A program made the position numbers and the translations under genes. Shown piece after piece: positions 18,778-27,366 of a stretch of 64,000 bases of DNA (positions within the stretch are counted from its first letter, which is position 1; each line of letters opens with the position of its first letter). The stretch is from Paraburkholderia sp. BL23I1N1 (GTDB lineage: Bacteria; Pseudomonadota; Gammaproteobacteria; Burkholderiales; Burkholderiaceae). The notes beneath the pieces were generated by a model. That model did no database searches. It was not told the DNA's origin and worked only from the letters and a program-made list of their open reading frames with translations. Where the stretch lies: the NCBI RefSeq assembly GCF_003610295.1, contig NZ_RAPV01000001.1, positions 6,634,001 to 6,698,000 of the forward strand. Reading direction: 5' to 3'.

Positions 18778-19062
18778 TCAGGCAGCGGTGCGCTGCCCCG
18801 GCTTCACCTGCGCTTCACTCCCGAGCTGGTCGAGAAGCTTGATGACGCGTTTGCGTTGGCTGGCAATCAACTCGTAAGTTTCTTCCAGCACGCGAATGCG
18901 TTTTTCCCAATACTCATGGTCTAGCGGAACCAGCACGCTCACCGCGTCCCCACGCGTCACGTACTGAACCATGTTCTCAAGATGCTCCAGTTGGCTATCC
19001 ACCAGACTGGCCGGACGCCTCCCGCCGCGCTGGGCGGTCGGTTGTTTGTTCGTGCCGCTCAT
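18778..19062 (-). CDS. Hypothetical protein, small helical
   Basis: A 94-aa product. The first ~28 residues are polar and low-complexity (SGTNKQPTAQRGGRRPA), followed by predicted helices SQLEHLENMVQYVTRG and EYWEKRIRVLEETYELIASQ, then RKRVIKLLDQL. The open frame continues upstream to 19221, but the ATG at 19062 is preferred because the extension looks non-coding. It shares an intergenic region with the AraC-type gene at 19356. I do not recognise a family. Function unknown. Confidence 0.55.
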   Translation of the reverse strand: MSGTNKQPTAQRGGRRPASLVDSQLEHLENMVQYVTRGDAVSVLVPLDHEYWEKRIRVLEETYELIASQRKRVIKLLDQLGSEAQVKPGQRTAA

Positions 19063-19355
19063 CTTTCGATACCCCGTAAATTGGCCACCGACAAAAACCT
19101 GGGCCTCGCACCCATTGCACCGCGACTGCCAGGCAGCGCTCTTTTTGCGCGCAGTTGCGTTTTCCAGAACGGGGCCTGTTTTGAACGGATTTATTGGCCA
19201 GTCGACGAAAGCGATCTGCATCTAATCATCCGACGATACCGCAGCTTTTTTGATACGCTTTACCGTACGTCTCAGTTCGGACGACGGCATCTTAAATATC
19301 TGGTTACCATCGCTACTTCACCAGAACCGCGTCCCCCGTTCGCAGCAACCCATCC

Positions 19356-20477
19356 ATGAATCAGCGCACATTGCCGCCGCACCTGGCCGCTGCAGCCGCA
19401 GCCGAATCGCGCTCCGTCATTTCCGCGAGCCGCTTCAGCACGCATGCGCTCACAGCCGAGGAACAATTTCTGGCCTGGCGCCAGCGCGTGGGCCACGTGG
19501 TCGACGCGCCGCCGTCGAAGGAACGGATCGCCAGGGGATTTCGCGGTGAGATCGACCTGTATGCGGTCGGCGGGATGGTGTTTACGGACTGCAGCACCGA
19601 CGCCATGCTGCTGGAACGGTCGGTGGCGCGCGTCTCGACCGACTCGCGGCGCGACTACGTCTTCCAACTGTTCGTGGAAGGCGAAGTCGGCCATGTGACG
19701 GGGATGCGCAAGAAACGCAGTGCGACGGGCTCGGTGCAGGGCATCGTCGCGTTCGATCTGAACCAGCCGTTCCGGGCCGAGCGCCCCGAATGCCGGCTTC
19801 TGAGCCTGTTCGTGCCGTCCACGATCGTGGACGAGGCATTGGGCGACGGCGCCGCGCTTCACGGCCGGATTATCCAGCAGGGTTCGCCGCTGACCGGCCT
19901 CGTGCTCGACCACCTGGTGGCGGTCGCGAGAGAAATCCCCACGCTCGGCCCGGACGCCGCGGCAGACGCATTGCATGCCGGCGCCCAGTTGCTGATCGCC
20001 ACCTTCCGCAAGGAGGCGCGCCTGGCAGGCGCGAGCCGGGCGGCGCTGCAGGCTGCCGTAATGGGACAGGTGCGGCGCTACATCGATGCCAATCTGCACC
20101 AGGGCGACCTCACGCCGACCAGCGTGGTGCAGGCGTTACAGCTCAAACGCGCCACGATCTATCGCTGGTTCGAGCATGACGGCGGGCTTGGCGCCTACAT
20201 CCGCAATCGCCGGTTGCGGGAAGCGGCGGACGAGCTAGTCCGTTTCCCGCATCTCCAGGTGACGGAAATCGCCTACGGACTCGGTTTCCAGAGCGCATCC
20301 GATTTCACCCGCGCATTTCGCCGTGCTTTCGACATGAGCCCGCAGGATATGCGGATGCGCGCATTGGACCTGCAGTACCGACATGCGGAGAAGCTTACGT
20401 CGGCGGCTGCGGGGCACCGGCAAGGCGCGCATCCGGCGCTTTGGCCTCGGGAAATGCCTTCAGCGCAACAAGCGTGA
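19356..20477 (+). CDS. AraC-family transcriptional regulator
   Basis: A 373-aa regulator. The C-terminal AraC HTH spans residues ~235-335 with VVQALQLKRATIYRWFE and the second helix-turn-helix VTEIAYGLGFQSASDFTRAF, then FDMSPQDMR. The N-terminal ~220 residues resemble the AraC_binding_2 type sensory domain (QFLAWRQRVGHVVDA, EGEVGHVTG). The last ~35 residues after the HTH are coded in antisense to the MHS transporter 3' end, an 83-base convergent overlap. It probably regulates the neighbouring transporter, judged by position only. Confidence 0.85.
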   Translation: MNQRTLPPHLAAAAAAESRSVISASRFSTHALTAEEQFLAWRQRVGHVVDAPPSKERIARGFRGEIDLYAVGGMVFTDCSTDAMLLERSVARVSTDSRRDYVFQLFVEGEVGHVTGMRKKRSATGSVQGIVAFDLNQPFRAERPECRLLSLFVPSTIVDEALGDGAALHGRIIQQGSPLTGLVLDHLVAVAREIPTLGPDAAADALHAGAQLLIATFRKEARLAGASRAALQAAVMGQVRRYIDANLHQGDLTPTSVVQALQLKRATIYRWFEHDGGLGAYIRNRRLREAADELVRFPHLQVTEIAYGLGFQSASDFTRAFRRAFDMSPQDMRMRALDLQYRHAEKLTSAAAGHRQGAHPALWPREMPSAQQA

Positions 20478-21717
20478 GCAGGGTCGCGGCCATCAGATAC
20501 CACGCGGGAATCATCGGATCGCCCGTCCAGGTGATCAGCCACGTCACGAGGAACGGCGAAAATCCACCGAACAGAACAACGCCGAAGCTGTAAATCACTG
20601 AAATTCCGGCGGCACGCCGATGCGCTGGAAAGGCTTCCATCATCAGCACCGAACTCGGGCCGGCGTTGTTGACTGCAAGCGCCACATACGCCGTGATGAT
20701 AATCAGCGCGGCGACATCGCCCACGCCATGGGTCAGCGCCCAGAATGCCGGCCATGCGGCCGCGAGCGAGGCCGCGAGCGCCACGTATTGCAGCGTCTTG
20801 CGGCTGGCGCAACGGTCGGCCGCGCGCGCCACGAGCGGCGTCACCACGAGGATCACGAGGCCGGACAGGCAAGCCGTCAAAAGACTGATTGCCGCCGGCC
20901 GATGCAGCGTGCGAACCAGATAGGCCGGCATGTAGAAGACAGTGAGGTAGATGCCCACTGAAGGCGCCGCCATCATCAGGAGGCCACAGACGAAGGCACG
21001 CGGGTGCTCGGTAAAGATGCGCCGCGGGCCGAATTTCGGGCTGAAACTCGCCCGCTGCAGCGGCGCGTCCACCGGCATCCGGCGGCGCAAATACCAGCCA
21101 ACCGGCCCAATCAGCCCGCCTAGCACGAACGGAACGCGCCATCCCCAGTCATGCATCGCAGTGGGCGACAGCAGCGCCGTCGTGCTCGCCCCGACCAGTG
21201 CGGCGGCGAAGGCGGCCGCTCCCTGGCTCGCGCCGCGCCAGCTCACCATGAAACACCGGTGCCGGTAGGCAATCGACTCCATCAGCGAAGCCGACGCCGG
21301 CCCGATCTCCCCGCCTGCCGCGAGCCCCTGCATCAGGCGCGCGAGCACCATCAACACCGCCGCCGCAGGGCCGATCGACGCATAGCCCGGCAGGCACGCG
21401 ATCAGCCATGTACCCACGGTCATGAGGATGAGCGATACCGTGAGGCCGGCCTTGCGGCCCCGACTGTCGGCGATATGGCCGATCATGATCGCGCCAAGCG
21501 GGCGCATCACGAAGCCCGCGCCGAAGGTGGCAAGCGAGAGCAACAGCGAAGACGCGGGATTACTCGATGGAAAGAACAGATTGCCGATGATGACGGCGGA
21601 AAAGCTGTAGACGGTGAAGTCATACGCCACGAAACCGTTACCGATAACAATGGCCGTGACGATACGCCTGAGTTCTGCGGGGGACGGTTGAGCCGCTTTC
21701 GGGGCAGCAGTTTGCAT
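20395..21717 (-). CDS. MFS transporter, metabolite:H+ symporter (MHS) family
   Basis: A 440-aa twelve-TM permease. The MHS/ProP-like loop GHIADSRGRKAGLTVSLI (residues ~80-97) and ARLMQGLAAGGEIGPASA (~125-142) are visible. Family members import dicarboxylates, betaine, shikimate or aromatic acids by proton symport. The stop at 20395 lies inside the AraC gene on the opposite strand. No catabolic gene is next to it, so the substrate is not assigned. Confidence 0.88.
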   Translation of the reverse strand: MQTAAPKAAQPSPAELRRIVTAIVIGNGFVAYDFTVYSFSAVIIGNLFFPSSNPASSLLLSLATFGAGFVMRPLGAIMIGHIADSRGRKAGLTVSLILMTVGTWLIACLPGYASIGPAAAVLMVLARLMQGLAAGGEIGPASASLMESIAYRHRCFMVSWRGASQGAAAFAAALVGASTTALLSPTAMHDWGWRVPFVLGGLIGPVGWYLRRRMPVDAPLQRASFSPKFGPRRIFTEHPRAFVCGLLMMAAPSVGIYLTVFYMPAYLVRTLHRPAAISLLTACLSGLVILVVTPLVARAADRCASRKTLQYVALAASLAAAWPAFWALTHGVGDVAALIIITAYVALAVNNAGPSSVLMMEAFPAHRRAAGISVIYSFGVVLFGGFSPFLVTWLITWTGDPMIPAWYLMAATLLTLVALKAFPEAKAPDARLAGAPQPPT

Positions 21718-21777
21718 GGATTGCGGTCGACGAAGGAGCGTCGAGGTATTCAGGGAGTTGGCAGGATGGGGGCGCCG

Positions 21778-21813
21778 CTCTGTTTGCAGCTCTGTTTGCA
21801 GCTCTGTTTGCAG
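21778..21813. repeat. Three perfect 12-bp tandem repeats
   Basis: CTCTGTTTGCAG is repeated three times without change in the 343-base gap upstream of the MHS transporter start (21717) and before the orphan ABC ATPase (22061). It lies ~60 bases upstream of the transporter ATG, so copy number changes could alter its promoter region. No gene is supported in this gap. Confidence 0.8.
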
Positions 21814-22060
21814 CTCGTTTCGCCGTTCTATTCTTTAACGGCGCAAAGAGACGCAACTTTACACTGGGCACGCAGAGTTCGTGTTGCGTAGGTGGACGGC
21901 GAATGCCGTCGTTGTTAGACGCCTGGGAAAGCATCTGAGCGCGCTGCTACACTTCCAGACCGCCAACTTCCCGAAGAATGTTCGCCGCCCGGCATCGTGC
22001 TGATCGCACTCGGCGCGAGCGTCGCACGGCGCCTTCTTCGACTGACACACTCCGCACGCC

Positions 22061-22684
22061 ATGCTTCGATTCGAGAACCTCGCCAAGCGCTATAACGACC
22101 GCATCATCTTTCAGGGACTGCATTACGACACGGCAGCGGGGTGCGTGGCGCTCAACGATGAATCCGGCAGCGGCAAGTCGACCTTGCTTGGCATCCTGGC
22201 TGGCACGATCGACCCCGACGCCGGCGAGGTGTGGCTCGGCGGTCATTCGCTGCGCAGCGCGCCGCATGAGGCGAAATCCGTGCTTACGTACGTGCCGGAA
22301 GACTGCATGACGTATCCGGACCAGACGGGTCGTGCGTATCTGGATCGTGTGGCGTCGGAAAGAAAGACGGTGGTCGACAGCGATACGCTCGATCTTGCCA
22401 ATCGCTTCGGCCTCGAACCGCATCTCGACAAGCGCTTCGAGCAGATGTCGTTTGGCACCCGCAAGAAATTCTTCCTGACCGGCGCTGTACTCGGCGAGAC
22501 GAAAGTTGCGATCGCGGACGAACCGGTCGGCGGACTCGACGCCTCGGCGCGCGCGGTGCTGGTCGATCTGTTTAAAACGCTGGCTGAAACCCGCACGGTC
22601 TTTTTCTCGAGCTACGACTCCGCGTTTACGCAAGCATGCGGGGCGCGAACCATCGATTTTGCGGATCTGGGTATGCGCGGCTAG
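22061..22684 (+). CDS. Orphan, divergent ABC ATP-binding protein
   Basis: A 207-aa single ABC domain with no permease next to it. Walker A reads DESGSGKST (about residue 36): the first glycine of GxxGxGKS is replaced by Asp. The signature motif is MSFGTRKK instead of LSGGQ-type, and Walker B is VAIADEPVGGLD. The H-loop region reads FFSSYDS with no His. It resembles the small ATPases of ABC-2 type exporters but the catalytic elements are weakened. It may serve a distant permease or be a non-transport ATPase. Confidence 0.75.
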   Translation: MLRFENLAKRYNDRIIFQGLHYDTAAGCVALNDESGSGKSTLLGILAGTIDPDAGEVWLGGHSLRSAPHEAKSVLTYVPEDCMTYPDQTGRAYLDRVASERKTVVDSDTLDLANRFGLEPHLDKRFEQMSFGTRKKFFLTGAVLGETKVAIADEPVGGLDASARAVLVDLFKTLAETRTVFFSSYDSAFTQACGARTIDFADLGMRG

Positions 22685-22727
22685 AAGGCATTTGCGCGCC
22701 GTACTTGCCGATAAACCGTAGGAAGAT

Positions 22728-23144
22728 TCAATGAACCATGGTCACGGGCGTGGGCGTTCGACTTGACAGCGCGGCGAACATCGCCAGTCTTCTAAACAGG
22801 CTCATACGGCTCGCGTCGATCACCATGACATCGGGCTGGGTCGTTGCCGCGTAGGCAGCAATCGCTTTCGCGGGATGCCCGAATACCCGCTTCCAGTGGT
22901 ACGGCACGCCGGCTTCTTCGAGAACGGTGCGAGCATCGATCAGCGCTTTTAGCATGGCGTTCTTTTCCATTCGCACCAGTGAGCTTCGGGTGTGGAAGGC
23001 TGCCGCGCGCCCCTGATCGACGGGCTCGAGTACTTCGAGCAATTCGACTTCAGTGACGCCGCGCTCCAGGAACATGAAGGCCGCGTAGCGCGCGGCTTCT
23101 ACCGCGCCGCCGTGGTCGAGAACAGGAATCAGCATTCGTATCAT
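22728..23144 (-). CDS. Universal stress protein family
   Basis: A 138-aa UspA-fold protein, starting MIRMLIPVLDHGGAVEAAR with GGAG upstream of the ATG at 23144. The C-terminal strand region VMVIDASRMSLFRRLAMFAA lacks the G-2x-G-9x-G(S/T) ATP-binding signature, so it belongs to the non-nucleotide-binding kind. The in-frame extension to 23264 is rejected on RBS grounds. It lies downstream of kdpE; USP proteins and the USP-like domain of KdpD are known to affect Kdp signalling, which makes the location interesting but not conclusive. Confidence 0.82.
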   Translation of the reverse strand: MIRMLIPVLDHGGAVEAARYAAFMFLERGVTEVELLEVLEPVDQGRAAAFHTRSSLVRMEKNAMLKALIDARTVLEEAGVPYHWKRVFGHPAKAIAAYAATTQPDVMVIDASRMSLFRRLAMFAALSSRTPTPVTMVH

Positions 23145-23264
23145 CGAAAACTCCATGCAGGTACTCTGTACTTTTAGCTTAGGCGATGCGGCGTTAACGT
23201 TACGTAAAAAACACCGCTGTTTTTTGCTGCGTGCAGACACATTCCGTAACGGCGCAAAGCGCAC

Positions 23265-23615
23265 TCACGATGATGCCTGTATCGCGGCAGGATTCAGTTC
23301 GATATGCAAAATCACCAGCCACCGCTTCGGGCAATCCTCGGCAATCTGCAAATCCTGCTTCCCGTCGCCAACCGTTTTCACAAAACCCTTCTCACGCGCG
23401 AAACCGAACGCGCGCCGCGCATCGGATTGCAGCCACAGCGTGAGCAGCCCGCATGTCACGCAACTGAAGAGCCAGATCGTTTCATGAGGCAGCGCTGCAT
23501 CGAGTTGCTGCGCGACGTACGTAAAAATAGTCGTGAGCACCTGATTGGTGACGAAGGCGATGGCGACGACCTTGCACATCCCTCTGAATATCATGGCGGG
23601 TTTCGAGGGCGTCAT
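23265..23615 (-). CDS. Hypothetical membrane protein
   Basis: A 116-aa product if the ATG at 23615 is used; alternative starts lie 7 and 11 codons further in. Two hydrophobic segments are seen: MCKVVAIAFVTNQVLTTIFTYV and HETIWLFSCVTCGLLTLWL. The C-terminal half is soluble and basic. No clear Shine-Dalgarno exists for any start. It is co-oriented with kdpE and the stress protein. No family recognised. Confidence 0.5.
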   Translation of the reverse strand: MTPSKPAMIFRGMCKVVAIAFVTNQVLTTIFTYVAQQLDAALPHETIWLFSCVTCGLLTLWLQSDARRAFGFAREKGFVKTVGDGKQDLQIAEDCPKRWLVILHIELNPAAIQASS

Positions 23616-23807
23616 GGGAGGTCGAAACCCGGAACGGGAAACGCGCAGGCCTCGACGGCCACGTTGCCCTTTGTTTGTTTGAATGCCATACACTCTCCAG
23701 CCAATCGCGAACTTTTCTTGCGGCGGAACGCCAGATTCAAACTATACGAACGGCACCATAAAGGCCGGGAAACAATTGCCGCCGTCGACATAAAAATTCC
23801 GTGAAAA

Positions 23808-24506
23808 TCAGCGCACGCCAACCAGCCGGTAGCCCACTCCCGCTTCGGTGACGATGTGTTCAGGATGCGCCGGATCGCGTTCGAGCTTGTGCCGCAGATG
23901 CCCCATGTAAATTCGCAGGTAGTGGTGGTTGTCGGTTTGCAAGGGGCCCAATACTTCGCCGAGCAGTTGTTCATGCGTCAATACGCGCCCAGGATGGCGC
24001 ACCAGCACGGAGAGAAGGCGATATTCGGTGGGGCTGAGATGGACAATCCGGCTGCCGCGCACAACCCGCCTCTCGCCGAGATCGATCGTGACGAGGCCGA
24101 ACTGGACCTGAGGTACGCCGACCCTGCCGCCACCCGTCTGCCGGCGCAAATGCGCGCGTATCCGCGCACTGAGTTCAGGGAGTCCGAACGGCTTGGTGAG
24201 GTAGTCGTCGGCGCCGGCGTCGAGCGCGGCGACCTTGTCTTCCTCGCGGCTTCGCGCCGACAGGACGATGACCGGCATGGCGGACCAAACCCGCAACTCA
24301 CGGATTACCTCGATGCCGTCCATGTCCGGCAAACTCAGATCGACAATGACGAGATCCGCCAGCCGCGTGGCAGCGTGCGCCAGCCCTTGCGCGCCGGTCT
24401 GCGCTTCGAAGACGCTCATACCGGCTTCTTCGAGGCACGTACGAATGAAGCGGCGGATGGCCTTGTCAGCGTCGATCACAACGACTGTTACGGTGGGGTC
24501 GCTCAT
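23808..24506 (-). CDS. kdpE: KdpE-type response regulator (OmpR family)
   Basis: A 232-aa two-component regulator. The receiver has the acidic DAD near residue 13, phosphoacceptor Asp in VIVDLSLPDMDG (about 54) and Lys in LTKPFG (about 104). The winged-helix DNA-binding domain (LSPTEYRLLSVLVRHPGRVL, RIYMGHLRHKLE, VGYRLVG) is intact. The ATG at 24506 overlaps a TGA in another frame (TCATGA). Normally it is activated by KdpD and switches on kdpFABC at low potassium or high osmolarity. Here it follows kdpC by 111 bases and its sensor kinase gene is absent from this window. Confidence 0.88.
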   Translation of the reverse strand: MSDPTVTVVVIDADKAIRRFIRTCLEEAGMSVFEAQTGAQGLAHAATRLADLVIVDLSLPDMDGIEVIRELRVWSAMPVIVLSARSREEDKVAALDAGADDYLTKPFGLPELSARIRAHLRRQTGGGRVGVPQVQFGLVTIDLGERRVVRGSRIVHLSPTEYRLLSVLVRHPGRVLTHEQLLGEVLGPLQTDNHHYLRIYMGHLRHKLERDPAHPEHIVTEAGVGYRLVGVR

Positions 24507-24617
24507 GAATGCGCCACGTCGGCAGCACCCCGCTGAGGTCGCGGCCAACGTTCAGGCGGGGTCTCCATAGATTGCTGGACAAGCGCGCTTCATGCGCGCG
24601 CCGGTAGAACACCAGGG
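24507..24617 (-). other. kdpC-kdpE gap where kdpD is expected
   Basis: In kdpFABCDE operons a ~2.7-kb sensor kinase gene fills this place. Here only 111 bases separate the genes. A short open frame ending in a TGA that overlaps the kdpE ATG could be a remnant of a kdpD 3' end (it includes SMETPPERWPRP), but it is too short to assign. A GCGCGC-TTCAT-GCGCGC hairpin sits just after the kdpC stop. Confidence 0.5.
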
Positions 24618-25199
24618 TCAATGCATCGGCTTGAGATCGTCCAAAGCCACGTTGAGCTTCAACACGTTCACGCGTGCCTCGCCGAAAATGCCGAACTGCC
24701 GCCCCGACGTGTTACTCGCAATCAGATTGGTGACCTGATCGACCGGCAGGCCGCGGGCCTTCGCCACGCGCTCCGCCTGACAGGCCGCAGCCGCGGGACT
24801 GATCTCCGGATCGAGCCCGCTGCCCGACGACGTCGCCAGATCCACTGGCACCAGTTGCGACATGTCGTTACCCGCCGCCTTCAAGGCATCGAGACGGCCT
24901 TTGATTTCGTCGGCGAGCGCGGGGTTGGTCGGACCGAGGTTCGCCCCCCCTGAGTTCTGCGCGTTATAGGGCTGGGGCCTGGTGGCCGACAGGCGTCCCC
25001 AGAAATAGAACGGCGCATCGAACTGCTGGCCGATCAGCGCGGAGCCGGCCACCTTGCCGTTCCGTTCGAGCAGACTGCCGTTCGCCTGGTGCGCGAAGGC
25101 CGTATGGCCGATTGCGGTCACAACGATCGGGTAGATCACTCCGGTGACTACTGTCATCAGGATGAACAGGACCAATAGCGGACGAAGCAGCGTTTTCAT
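24618..25199 (-). CDS. kdpC: Potassium-transporting ATPase subunit C
   Basis: A 193-aa subunit with one N-terminal membrane anchor ([20 protein letters not shown]) and the family motifs [10 protein letters not shown] and [12 protein letters not shown], then [13 protein letters not shown] and the C-terminal [17 protein letters not shown]. It stabilises the KdpFABC complex and raises ATP affinity. ATG at 25199 is preferred over a GTG three codons upstream. It lies 18 bases after kdpB. Confidence 0.95.
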   Translation of the reverse strand: MKTLLRPLLVLFILMTVVTGVIYPIVVTAIGHTAFAHQANGSLLERNGKVAGSALIGQQFDAPFYFWGRLSATRPQPYNAQNSGGANLGPTNPALADEIKGRLDALKAAGNDMSQLVPVDLATSSGSGLDPEISPAAAACQAERVAKARGLPVDQVTNLIASNTSGRQFGIFGEARVNVLKLNVALDDLKPMH

Positions 25200-25217
25200 G
25201 ATGTTCACTCTATTGGC

Positions 25218-27353
25218 TCAAACCCAGCCGAACACGTTCAGCACCATATCGATCAGCTTGATGAACGGGAACGGCAGCAGTATCCCGCCCAGCCCGTAGA
25301 CCAGCAGATTGCGGCGCAATAGCGACGCCGCGCCAAGCGGCCGGTATTTCACGCCCTTGAGCGCAAGCGGGATCAGCGCAACGATAATCAGCGCGTTGAA
25401 AATCACCGCCGACAGAATCGCGGACGACGGCGAGCTCAGATGCATCACGTCGAGCACACGCAGTTGCGGATAGGTCGTCGCGAAAGCCGCCGGGATGATG
25501 GCGAAGTACTTGGCGACGTCGTTGGCGATCGAGAACGTGGTGAGCGAGCCGCGTGTCATCAGCATCTGCTTGCCGATTTCGACGATCTCGATCAGCTTGG
25601 TCGGATTCGAATCGAGGTCGACCATGTTGCCGGCTTCTTTCGCGGCCTGCGTGCCGGTGTTCATCGCGACCGCCACGTCCGCTTGCGCGAGCGCGGGGGC
25701 GTCATTGGTGCCGTCGCCGGTCATCGCAACCAGGCGCCCTTCGGCCTGGTGCGCGCGGATCGTGGCGAGCTTCGCTTCCGGCGTGGCTTCGGCGAGGAAA
25801 TCGTCGACGCCGGCTTCCGCTGCAATCGCGGCGGCTGTCAGCCGGTTGTCGCCGGTCACCATGATGGTCTTGATGCCCATCTTGCGCAGTTCGGCGAAGC
25901 GTTCCTTGATGCCGCCCTTGACAATGTCCTTCAACTCGATCACGCCCATGCAGCGCGCAGCGCTCTCGCCACGGATGTGCTGCGCGACAACCAGCGGTGT
26001 ACTGCCGCGCCGGGCGATTTCCGTCACCGCGGTCGTCAACTCCGCGGGGAAGCGACCGCCGTGCGCCTCGACATAATGTTTGATCGCATCGGACGCGCCC
26101 TTGCGAATCTCGCGATCGGGCAGGTCGACACCGCTCATGCGCGACTGCGCGCTAAACGCCAGGAAAGTGGCCTGCAACTCGTGCATGTCGCGTTCGCGGA
26201 TATTGAAGCGCTGCTTGGCGAGAACCACAATGCTGCGCCCTTCCGGTGTTTCGTCGGCAAGTGAAGACAACTGTGCGGCGTCGGCGAGCAGTTCCTCCGT
26301 GACGCCCGGCGCCGGCGTGAAAGACGACGCCTGGCGATTGCCGAGCGTGATCGTGCCGGTCTTGTCGAGCAATAACACGTCGACGTCACCAGCGGCTTCC
26401 ACGGCGCGGCCCGAGGTGGCGATCACGTTCGCCTGCATCATCCGGCTCATGCCGGCCACACCGATGGCTGAAAGCAAGCCACCGATGGTGGTCGGAATCA
26501 GGCACACCAGCAGCGCGACCAATGCGGTAATCGTGACGACGTGCCCTGCTTTCGCAGCTTCGACCGAAAACATCGAGAACGGCAACAGCGTCGCGGTGGC
26601 GAACAGCAGCACGAGCGTCAGCGCGACCAGCAGAATCGTCAACGCGATTTCGTTCGGCGTTTTCTGACGCTTCGCGCCTTCCACCATCGCGATCATGCGG
26701 TCGAGAAAGGCCTCGCCCGGGTTCACGCTGACCCGCACGACAATCCAGTCCGACAGCACGCGCGTGCCACCCGTCACCGACGAAAAATCGCCGCCCGACT
26801 CGCGGATCACCGGCGCGGACTCGCCCGTAATCGCCGATTCGTCGACCGAGGCGACACCTTCGATCACCTCGCCGTCGGCCGGGATCACGTCGCCGGTTTC
26901 GACCAGCACGACATCGCCTTTACGCAGTTCGGTCGCTGTCGTGACGCGGATCGGCGACTTGGGATGCGCTCCCTGCAGCAGCTTCGCCATCACGTTGTGC
27001 TTCGCGCCGCGCAGCGAAGCCGCCTGCGCTTTCGAGCGGCCCTCGGCGAGCGCCTCCGCGAAGTTGGCGAACAGCACGGTAAACCACAACCAGAGCGCGA
27101 TCGCGAGAATGAAACCGGCGGGCGCTTCGGCCTGACCGCCAAGCGCGGCAATCCAGAGTATGGTCGTCAGAATGCTGCCGATGTAGACGCAGAACATCAC
27201 CGGGTTACGCAGCTGATGGCGTGGTGCGAGCTTCCTGAACGAATCGACGAGCGCCGGCCGGGCAATCGCCGGGTCGAACATCGAGCGCGCGGCGTTGCGT
27301 GCCTGACCGATGTTGCCCGGCTGATGAACCGGTGGTTGGAGTCCGTTAGTCAT
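25218..27353 (-). CDS. kdpB: Potassium-transporting P-type ATPase subunit B
   Basis: A 711-aa catalytic P-type ATPase. The phosphorylation motif [11 protein letters not shown] is near residue 330, the actuator TGES in SAITGESAP near 175, KGASDAI in the nucleotide-binding domain, and [20 protein letters not shown] near 535. About seven membrane segments are seen. It hydrolyses ATP to drive high-affinity potassium uptake through KdpA in the inner membrane. It is 13 bases downstream of kdpA in the operon. Confidence 0.97.
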   Translation of the reverse strand: MTNGLQPPVHQPGNIGQARNAARSMFDPAIARPALVDSFRKLAPRHQLRNPVMFCVYIGSILTTILWIAALGGQAEAPAGFILAIALWLWFTVLFANFAEALAEGRSKAQAASLRGAKHNVMAKLLQGAHPKSPIRVTTATELRKGDVVLVETGDVIPADGEVIEGVASVDESAITGESAPVIRESGGDFSSVTGGTRVLSDWIVVRVSVNPGEAFLDRMIAMVEGAKRQKTPNEIALTILLVALTLVLLFATATLLPFSMFSVEAAKAGHVVTITALVALLVCLIPTTIGGLLSAIGVAGMSRMMQANVIATSGRAVEAAGDVDVLLLDKTGTITLGNRQASSFTPAPGVTEELLADAAQLSSLADETPEGRSIVVLAKQRFNIRERDMHELQATFLAFSAQSRMSGVDLPDREIRKGASDAIKHYVEAHGGRFPAELTTAVTEIARRGSTPLVVAQHIRGESAARCMGVIELKDIVKGGIKERFAELRKMGIKTIMVTGDNRLTAAAIAAEAGVDDFLAEATPEAKLATIRAHQAEGRLVAMTGDGTNDAPALAQADVAVAMNTGTQAAKEAGNMVDLDSNPTKLIEIVEIGKQMLMTRGSLTTFSIANDVAKYFAIIPAAFATTYPQLRVLDVMHLSSPSSAILSAVIFNALIIVALIPLALKGVKYRPLGAASLLRRNLLVYGLGGILLPFPFIKLIDMVLNVFGWV

Positions 27354-27366
27354 GCTGTCCTCTCAG

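Noticed and set aside
18270..18877. Two plus-strand frames (68 and 89 codons) upstream of the FtsH-like gene
   Set aside because: No family, no RBS, unusual composition; one overlaps the small hypothetical gene antisense.
21151..21891. Plus-strand frame of 246 codons over the MHS transporter and the 12-bp repeats
   Set aside because: It is the antisense of a clear twelve-TM transporter, and its repeats arise only from the nucleotide triplication.
24507..24617. Possible kdpD remnant as an annotated pseudogene
   Set aside because: Only about two dozen codons in one frame, with too little similarity to call a gene; kept as a gap note.
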